A stretch of 64,000 bases of DNA from Campylobacter gastrosuis. GTDB taxonomy: Bacteria > Campylobacterota > Campylobacteria > Campylobacterales > Campylobacteraceae. Where the stretch lies: the NCBI RefSeq assembly GCF_030249845.1, contig NZ_JANURM010000008.1, positions 1-64,000 of the forward strand, given 5' to 3'. Positions within the stretch are counted from its first letter, which is position 1; each line of letters begins with the position of its first letter. The notes beneath the pieces are model-generated. The model was not told the origin of the DNA and did no database searches. It saw nothing but the letters and a program-made list of their open reading frames with translations. Below, piece after piece: positions 58,193-64,000 of this stretch. The translations under genes and the position numbers were made by a program.

Positions 58193-59149
58193 CTACGCAC
58201 GTTTTTTGATAATGTCTTTTATAATTGCGTGAGCGTGATTTAACGCAACCACGATAGAACCGCCGTTTTTAAGCACAATATCGCCACCAACATAAAGTCC
58301 TTTTATGTTGCTCTCGTAGTTTTCATCAACGATAGCGTTGCCTTTATCGTCCATATTTATCCCACATTTTTGTAAGAAATCAACCGGACTTGAACCGCCA
58401 ATCGCATAAATTACTCTGTCATAAACACGCTCTTTGCCGTTTGTGTAAATCACCTTAACCTTGCCAGATTCGTTATCAAGCCCTGAAATATCGTGATTTA
58501 GCCTAACTTTGATTTTGCCGATTTTTTCAAGCTCGTTTAGGGCTTCAAGGTTTGTGTCATTTACACGAGCAAACGTGTCGCGCCTGTAAGCTAGGGTCGT
58601 GTCGTTGTATTGACAAAGCTCAATGGCGTATTCAACCGCTGAGTTACCGCCGCCAACGACTAGAATTTTCTCGCCCTTTGAGCAGTTGTTTAGGTTGAAA
58701 TTTATGACATTATTTAGCGAGAGCGGGATTTTGTAATCTGGCTTGTTTGGTTTGCCCATTTTGCCAATTGTAATCATCACGTTTTTAGCGGTGTATAGCC
58801 CCTTTGCTGTGGCTACTTCAAAATTTTCGCCGACCTTTTTTACGCTCTCAACCTCGCAGTTAAACACCGCTTCAATCTTGCCGTCATCAAGCAACTTGTC
58901 AAAAAAGTCAAGCGTAGTCTCTTTCGTGCCATCCTCAAACGCCACAACGCCGTGAATGGTGCTATCTTGCCCCTTGTATTCTTTATCCACGCGCTTGTTG
59001 TCTTTGTAGAATTTTCGTATTGTTTGCGAGTGGTTATCGCCCTTTTCTAGCAGGACCACCTTTTGCAGTCCGTTTGCCTTTGCTTCAACGACACCGCCGA
59101 TACCGCAAGGGCCACCGCCGATGACTACTAAATCATAAATATTTGACAT
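58193..59149 (-). CDS. fqrB: Flavodoxin:quinone reductase-like NAD(P)H flavoprotein
   Basis: 318 residues from the ATG at 59147-59149 (GGAGGAT upstream). Two dinucleotide-binding motifs: GGGPCGIGG (FAD) near 10 and VVGGGNSAVEYA (NADPH) near 165. The CxxC pair of thioredoxin reductases is absent. This fits FqrB of Helicobacter and Campylobacter, which passes electrons between NADP and flavodoxin in pyruvate metabolism; a YumC-type ferredoxin reductase is the close alternative. Confidence 0.8.
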   Translation of the reverse strand: MSNIYDLVVIGGGPCGIGGVVEAKANGLQKVVLLEKGDNHSQTIRKFYKDNKRVDKEYKGQDSTIHGVVAFEDGTKETTLDFFDKLLDDGKIEAVFNCEVESVKKVGENFEVATAKGLYTAKNVMITIGKMGKPNKPDYKIPLSLNNVINFNLNNCSKGEKILVVGGGNSAVEYAIELCQYNDTTLAYRRDTFARVNDTNLEALNELEKIGKIKVRLNHDISGLDNESGKVKVIYTNGKERVYDRVIYAIGGSSPVDFLQKCGINMDDKGNAIVDENYESNIKGLYVGGDIVLKNGGSIVVALNHAHAIIKDIIKKRA

Positions 59150-59232
59150 TTTATCCTCCAAAAATTAATTTCAAGGCTAAAATTTACCTAATTTTTTATT
59201 AAAATAAAAGAAATTAAATAATAAATTTTATC

Positions 59233-61638
59233 CTACTTTACAAGTGCATTTTTTAGCACATCCTCAATCGTATCAACGGCGATTATTTGCATATTTTGCT
59301 TAACTTCATCTGGAATTTCATCTAAATCTCGCTCATAGTTTTTACGAGGTATCAAAGCCGTTTTTATCTGTGCCTTGTGAGCGGCGATTAGCTTCTCTTT
59401 GAGTCCGCCGATAGCTAAAACTCTGCCACTTAGCGTTATCTCGCCAGTCATTGCCACATCGTGTCTTACCTTTATATCGCTTAAAATTGACGCAATCGCT
59501 GTAACCATTGTAATACCAGCACTTGGCCCGTCCTTTGGCGTAGCACCCTCTGGCACGTGCAGGTGCAAATCATACCTACGATAGACATCGCTTGGCGTTA
59601 GCTCCCTTTTATCATCGCTGTTTTTTGGGATTATTGAGAGTGGAATTTTGATTTTTTTATTATCAATTAGCACCTTAACTACGCTAAATGCGATTTGTGC
59701 GGACTCTTTCATCACGTCGCCTAGCTGACCAGTGATTTGCATACTGCCCTTGCCCTCAATCCTAACCGCCTCTATCCTTAAAACATCGCCACCAACGCTA
59801 GTCCAAGCAAGTCCATTAACCTGCCCTACCCTATCTTTTTTATCGGCTGTTTCTATCTCAAAGACCTTTTTTTCAAGAAAATCTTTTAAATTTTTAGCAC
59901 TTACGCTCACTTTTGTTTCGTTTTTAGTTAGGATATTTTTTGCGACTTTTCTTAAAATATCAGCTATCCTACGGCGTAAATTTCGCACACCGCTCTCACG
60001 CGTGTATTCGGCTATCATCAAAGTTATGGCGTCTTTGCTAATATTTACGTCGCTTGGCTTTAAGCCGTGCTTTTTAAGCTCTTGTGGGATTAGATACTTT
60101 TTGGCTATCTCAAATTTCTCCTGAGGCGTATATGAGCTAAGGTTTATAAACTCCATTCTATCACGAAGTGGCGCTGGTATCGCGCTTACGTCGTTTGCTG
60201 TGGCTATAAAGATTACCTTGCTTAAATCAATGTTAAAATTTAGATAGTAATCCCTAAATTTGTTATTTTGCTCAGGGTCTAAAATTTCAAGCAAAACCGC
60301 AGTCGGATCGCCACGATAGCTTCTGCCGACCTTATCAATCTCATCAAGCACGACGACTGGATTCATCTGCTTTGCTTCAATAAGCCCCTGCACAATGCGA
60401 CCCGGCATCGCTCCGATATAAGTCCTGCGGTGTCCTCTAAGCTCATTTACATCTTCAAGCCCACCAAGTGCTATACGCACAAGCTCGCGTTTTAGGGCTT
60501 TTGCGATTGAGTTTGCAAGGCTAGTTTTACCAACGCCCGGAGGTCCAGCAAAGCACAAAATCGCGCCATTATTTACCTTCTCATTTATACCCCTAAGCTC
60601 TAAAAGCTCACGCAAGGCAAAATACTCCTCAATGCGTTCTTTTGGGCGTTCTAAGCTGTAATGATCGGCGTTTAAGTGTTTGCTAACTTCTGCTATTGAT
60701 GAGCGTTTTTTGGCTAAATTTTCAAACGGCACTTCAAGCGTCCAGTCAAGATAGCTCTGAATCGTGTTTGCATCAGCTGAGTCTGGGTGCATTCGGCTAA
60801 GCTTGTCTATCTGCTTTTTTATCTCTTTGTAGGCATCATCGCTCATAAATTTCTTTTTATTTTCAAGCTTTTTACGATACTCTTCAAGCTCCTCCTCACG
60901 GCTTGTATCCGTGCCAAGCTCGGCTTGAATTTGCTTTAACTGCTCTTTTAAAAAATACTCTTTATTTGTCTTGTCTATCTTTGAATGAACCTTATTTTTT
61001 ATCTCTTTTTGAAGCTTATTTGCCTCCACCTCTTCAATCAAATAATCAATGAGTTTTAGCATTTTTCTCTCTAAATTTTCTTCTATAAAAAACTCATAAG
61101 CGGTCTGTTTTTTTAGCCTTAACGCCGATAAAACAAGGTCGCAAACCCTAACAGGCTCAACGCTCTCATCTATCGTTTTAATAAGATCTGTTGGAAAAAA
61201 GTGGCTAAGCGTGCTTAAAGCTCTGACCTTCTCACGAAGCACGACTAAAAGTGCGTCCGTTTTTATCTGACTTGGTCTTTGAATGTGCAACGTATCTACA
61301 AGAGCTATCATCGGATTTGTATCTATCTTTTTTACGATTTTTGCCTTATCCACGCCCTGAAATAAAATTTTAACTCGCCCATCTGGCAACGGCACACGAC
61401 GCATTATCGTGCCAATAACCCCAGCATCATAAACGCTATCAAAATCGCGTCCGCCATCATTTTGCGGTTTTGAAGGCACGATTAGCACCGATGTTTCATT
61501 TTGAGCGGCTAGCTCTAACGCCCTTAAATTCTCATCATCGCTTAAAAAAAGCGGTGTAATCATAAACGGATACAAAAACAGCTCATCTTCAACGATAACT
61601 GGTAGCTGTGTCGGTAAAAACTTATCATCTAACTGCAA
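59233..61638 (-). CDS. lon: ATP-dependent protease Lon
   Basis: 801 residues: LON substrate-binding domain (1-200), coiled coil, AAA+ module with [12 protein letters not shown] near 360 and [10 protein letters not shown] near 428, and a C-terminal serine/lysine protease with [11 protein letters not shown] near 690 and the paired Lys about 43 residues later. Degrades damaged and regulatory proteins. It is downstream of bamD by 12 bases. Confidence 0.98.
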   Translation of the reverse strand: MQLDDKFLPTQLPVIVEDELFLYPFMITPLFLSDDENLRALELAAQNETSVLIVPSKPQNDGGRDFDSVYDAGVIGTIMRRVPLPDGRVKILFQGVDKAKIVKKIDTNPMIALVDTLHIQRPSQIKTDALLVVLREKVRALSTLSHFFPTDLIKTIDESVEPVRVCDLVLSALRLKKQTAYEFFIEENLERKMLKLIDYLIEEVEANKLQKEIKNKVHSKIDKTNKEYFLKEQLKQIQAELGTDTSREEELEEYRKKLENKKKFMSDDAYKEIKKQIDKLSRMHPDSADANTIQSYLDWTLEVPFENLAKKRSSIAEVSKHLNADHYSLERPKERIEEYFALRELLELRGINEKVNNGAILCFAGPPGVGKTSLANSIAKALKRELVRIALGGLEDVNELRGHRRTYIGAMPGRIVQGLIEAKQMNPVVVLDEIDKVGRSYRGDPTAVLLEILDPEQNNKFRDYYLNFNIDLSKVIFIATANDVSAIPAPLRDRMEFINLSSYTPQEKFEIAKKYLIPQELKKHGLKPSDVNISKDAITLMIAEYTRESGVRNLRRRIADILRKVAKNILTKNETKVSVSAKNLKDFLEKKVFEIETADKKDRVGQVNGLAWTSVGGDVLRIEAVRIEGKGSMQITGQLGDVMKESAQIAFSVVKVLIDNKKIKIPLSIIPKNSDDKRELTPSDVYRRYDLHLHVPEGATPKDGPSAGITMVTAIASILSDIKVRHDVAMTGEITLSGRVLAIGGLKEKLIAAHKAQIKTALIPRKNYERDLDEIPDEVKQNMQIIAVDTIEDVLKNALVK

Positions 61639-61650
61639 ATTTTCTCCTAA

Positions 61651-62295
61651 TTATTCAAATATTTTTCTATACCAAGGTAGCTCTGGCGTTAAAAGCTGTG
61701 CGTCTTTTAACTCCGAGCTTTCTACTTTTTGTCTGTAAATTTCAGCTGAAACATCACGCCCAGTCCTTGTATAAAGATCGGCGATTTGCTCATTTAAATG
61801 ATAAATGGCAAGTCTAAATTTCACGAGAATTGTTTCAATCAGCGGTCTAAATTCGGTGTTTGGATAGGTGTATAAAAATTTCTCAATCTCCCTTATGCTA
61901 TCTTGCATTAGCTTTTGGTTTCTGTTTGGCTGTCTAAATGAGTCAAAATTCGCCTTTATCTTTAAATACGCTGCAAATTCGCTCTTTTTGCCGTTGTCGC
62001 CGTATCTTTTGATATACTCATCAAGATAGTGATTTGCCAAAATATACTCCTCATCGTTTGCGTGAGCCTGTGCTAAAATCAGCAAAATTTGCTCTAAAAG
62101 CGGACTTGCCACGTGCTCGCTAGCCATTGAAATATAGTGCTTATCAGCACTCTCTAAATCACTATTATTTATATCAGCGATGATTTGAGAATACCACTCA
62201 TCAGGAGTTAGATTATATAACTCGGTATATTTTTCAGCACAACCAAAAATCATAAACGCCGTAAATCCAGCAAGTAAATATCTATAAATTTTCAT
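61651..62295 (-). CDS. bamD: Outer membrane assembly lipoprotein BamD
   Basis: Essential partner of BamA in beta-barrel insertion. 214 residues from the ATG at 62293-62295 (AAGGAT upstream). A lipoprotein signal with lipobox MIFGC (Cys about 19) is followed by TPR-like helices (LNQAHANDEEYILANHYLDEYIK region). It matches the BamD/YfiO family in length and order with lon. Divergent from fliW. Confidence 0.92.
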   Translation of the reverse strand: MKIYRYLLAGFTAFMIFGCAEKYTELYNLTPDEWYSQIIADINNSDLESADKHYISMASEHVASPLLEQILLILAQAHANDEEYILANHYLDEYIKRYGDNGKKSEFAAYLKIKANFDSFRQPNRNQKLMQDSIREIEKFLYTYPNTEFRPLIETILVKFRLAIYHLNEQIADLYTRTGRDVSAEIYRQKVESSELKDAQLLTPELPWYRKIFE

Positions 62296-62436
62296 AACCA
62301 ATCCTTTTTTAAAAAAATATCTTGCCATTTTACATTTTTTGGGATTATTTTTGTATTAAATTTTAAATTTTCTCTCACTCAAAATAAAAAGTAGTAAAAT
62401 TTTGATTTTTTTATCTTAAATTTATCCTAAAAATGC

Positions 62437-62442
62437 TTTAAT
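62437..62442 (+). promoter_or_regulatory. Candidate -10 of fliW
   Basis: TTTAAT preceded by TGC (62434-62442), 28 bases before the fliW ATG. No sigma-28 or sigma-54 motif is seen in the 174-base divergent gap, so vegetative expression is likelier. Confidence 0.4.
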
Positions 62443-62469
62443 AACGAAAATTTAACAAGGAGATTTACG

Positions 62470-62856
62470 ATGATTTTTTCAGTTAAAAGTCCCATTTTGG
62501 GTTTTGAACATATAAAAACTATGGAGCTTGTAGAGCTTGATAAGTTTTTTGTAAAACTGCAAAGCAAAGATGACAGCACATCTTTTACGATGATAAACCC
62601 ATTTGCATTAAGAAATTACGATTTTGAAATCCCTACCTACTATCAAGAGCTTATGGATATTAAAGATTCAAGCGAACTTAGAGTTTATAATATCTTAGTA
62701 GTTGCTATCCCACTTGAAAAATCAAGCGTAAATTTTCTAGCACCGATAGTTTGCAATATGGACAATATGACTCTATCGCAAGTCGTCTTAGATGCCGATA
62801 CCTATCCAGAGTATAGCCAAGTAGAAGCGATAGAGAAATTTTTACAAAAACAATAA
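62470..62856 (+). CDS. fliW: Flagellar assembly factor FliW
   Basis: 128 residues, full length. Core FDxPGxxGFE-like start ([16 protein letters not shown]), then a [20 protein letters not shown] segment near 97. FliW binds and blocks the translational regulator CsrA and is released by flagellin, linking filament assembly to flagellin translation. AAGGAG precedes the ATG. Confidence 0.9.
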   Translation: MIFSVKSPILGFEHIKTMELVELDKFFVKLQSKDDSTSFTMINPFALRNYDFEIPTYYQELMDIKDSSELRVYNILVVAIPLEKSSVNFLAPIVCNMDNMTLSQVVLDADTYPEYSQVEAIEKFLQKQ

Positions 62857-62866
62857 AGGCGTGATT

Positions 62867-63766
62867 TTGAAAAAGCGTGGCTTTTCGTTATTAGAAGTTA
62901 TAATCTCAGTTATAATTATTGCCATTACTAGCCTTAGTGTGCCGATGATTATGAGTGCTACGGCAAACGCAAACAAATCAAACGTTATCCAAGAGGCAGC
63001 ACAAAACACAAAAGCTCTTTTAAATACCATTTTAAAATCCAGCTATTCGTGCGAATATAATAGTAAGCCTGAAAACAAATTCAAGCCTACACCAAGATAC
63101 GCAGGCTCTATCATAGACCCAAATTTTGTATTTTTACAAAACTGCACACCAAATAAAAACAACCCTTCGCGAACTTGCACCGATATTAAGCTTTATAAAT
63201 ACCAAAACCAGCCTTGCAATCCAGACGACCCAAATAATGGCTGTTTAAGACTGGGTGCGCCAAAGGACTTTTACACGATTTATAATCTTGATAATAGCGA
63301 CAGGCGGATTATGACACCAAATGAGAGAATTATTCGTGGTTTAAACTCAGGCACATATAAGCACAACAACCTACAAAACTGCGGAACTGCTAGCAGTTTA
63401 GAAAGATACGCACCCTGCCTAACAACCGGTGCAAAAGATATAAGAGAATACGGCACAAGAAACACAGATAGCGTTATAAAAGTGCAAAATAGCGGTAAAA
63501 AAATCAGACTAAGTAGCTCTGGTCTAGCCGATAGAGATTTTGCTATCAATGCAGAAACCGAAATAGCAATCAACGGTGAGAGTAATCCATTTAACGATAG
63601 AGAACTACCACGAAACAACTACTGCTCGGTTGAAGCAATGAGTATCCAAGCCAAAACATATCTAAATGACTTTAAAGAAAATAACCGACCTAGAGAAATT
63701 AAAATAATAGCAATCATCTCAAATATCGGCGATTCACCGGCTTTACAAACAAAGGTATTAAATTGA
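62867..63766 (+). CDS. Prepilin-like protein, large and cysteine-rich
   Basis: 299 residues from TTG at 62867-62869, with AAAGGC seven bases upstream; a GTG at 62861 is adjacent to that site and less likely. The N-terminus KKRGFSLLEVIISVII is a type III (prepilin peptidase) signal, with cleavage at G/F. The rest is long for a pseudopilin, with eight cysteines (near 46 to 265), some clustered (PCNPDDPNNGC), which suggests disulfides. Probably part of a type II secretion or competence pilus. Confidence 0.78.
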   Translation: MKKRGFSLLEVIISVIIIAITSLSVPMIMSATANANKSNVIQEAAQNTKALLNTILKSSYSCEYNSKPENKFKPTPRYAGSIIDPNFVFLQNCTPNKNNPSRTCTDIKLYKYQNQPCNPDDPNNGCLRLGAPKDFYTIYNLDNSDRRIMTPNERIIRGLNSGTYKHNNLQNCGTASSLERYAPCLTTGAKDIREYGTRNTDSVIKVQNSGKKIRLSSSGLADRDFAINAETEIAINGESNPFNDRELPRNNYCSVEAMSIQAKTYLNDFKENNRPREIKIIAIISNIGDSPALQTKVLN

Positions 63767-64000
63767 AAAAAGGTTTTACTTTAATTGAGCTTATCCTAGT
63801 CATCGTGATAATGGCGATAGTCTCTATCATCACGCTAAATTTAACGCTGACAATTTATAGAAACTACGTCCAGTCAGAAGTCGCCTCACGCCTAGCACAA
63901 CAAGCCGACCTAGCCCTAGATATCATCGCTAGACGCCTTGATTACAGGATAAAAGATAGCGTCATAGCTAGAAAAAGTAGCGATTTAAAATTCATCTCCA
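63763..64000 (+). CDS. Prepilin-like protein (cut by window edge)
   Basis: The first 79 codons lie in the window. KKGFTLIELILVIVIMAIVS is a type III signal with the conserved Glu at +5 after G/F cleavage. It starts with TTG overlapping the previous stop as TTGA, with AAAGGTA upstream. A minor pseudopilin of the same apparatus as its neighbour is most likely. Confidence 0.8.
   Translation, partial: MKKGFTLIELILVIVIMAIVSIITLNLTLTIYRNYVQSEVASRLAQQADLALDIIARRLDYRIKDSVIARKSSDLKFIS

Noticed and set aside
58193..59149. Thioredoxin reductase (trxB)
   Set aside because: The fold matches, but the redox CxxC motif of thioredoxin reductases is missing, which fits FqrB or ferredoxin/flavodoxin reductases.
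62329..62469. Sigma-54 or sigma-28 promoter for fliW
   Set aside because: I looked for GG-N10-GC and TAAA-N15-GCCGAT patterns on the plus strand and found none; only a weak sigma-70 -10 is present.

Overview
The window is chromosomal DNA from an epsilonproteobacterium, almost certainly a Campylobacter other than C. jejuni (by eye it looks less AT-rich than C. jejuni). Indicators are the gene sets hobA-holB-folP-ligA-tlyA-ribF, ppiD-ftsA-ftsZ, bamD-lon-fliW and flhA-Rrf2-rpsO, a MurF with a membrane extension, FqrB, AAGGA-type ribosome sites, extended TGnTAAAAT -10 boxes and homopolymeric G tracts. No rRNA, tRNA, CRISPR array, prophage or insertion sequence was seen. Most of the window is dense core genome with genes overlapping by 1 to 35 bases.

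Layout. 1-183: 5' end of a flagellin gene with a sigma-28 promoter. 182-6618 (minus): pyrBC, a small cysteine-repeat protein, a DHH phosphoesterase, flhA and an Rrf2 regulator, divergent from rpsO. 7072-15547 (minus): cmoA, a repeat-filled gap, then ribF, tlyA, ligA, folP, holB, hobA, lysC, rppH (cofactor synthesis, DNA ligation, replication initiation, RNA turnover). 15662-19789 (plus): hemW, tatBC, queA and a degenerate signalling protein with a G10 tract. 19790-20367 is a non-coding block of degenerate repeats. 20368-25068 (minus): ftsZ, ftsA, ppiD and a class II aldolase-like gene, divergent from rsmH, an FtsL-like gene and a FUSC transporter. 28303-34839: a membrane protein, dat with a duplicated tail fragment, a cysteine-repeat protein, murF, a hydrolase, an orphan antitoxin-like gene and groESL with promoter and CIRCE. 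35010-37550: a large AsmA-like protein.

37764-43482 (minus) is rpmH-rnpA-yidD-yidC-khpB-mnmE, followed by an accessory tail: a G15-tract leader ORF, a lipoprotein and a frameshifted lipoprotein relic. 43596-45412 (plus) holds a family-4 UDG-like protein and a periplasmic protein. 45433-62295 (minus) is a long run: a paired SMR efflux system (one partner frameshifted), ybgC, a split ThrE exporter, prmC, an M48 protease, an NSS transporter, selU, HIT, trpC, a TPR protein, a cysteine-cluster protein, a TrmN6-like methyltransferase, a coiled-coil envelope protein, fqrB, lon and bamD. The right end (plus) has fliW and two prepilin-like genes, the last cut by the window edge.

No complete novel multi-gene system was found. 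The points most worth a second look are putative slippage switches and broken genes: a T13 run filling the spacer of the flagellin promoter, the G10 tract in the kinase/receiver relic, the G15 tract in a leader ORF that overlaps a lipoprotein start, rnpA lacking a canonical start codon, the SMR frameshift, and three local duplications (7.8-8.1 kb, 19.8-20.3 kb, 29.9 kb).
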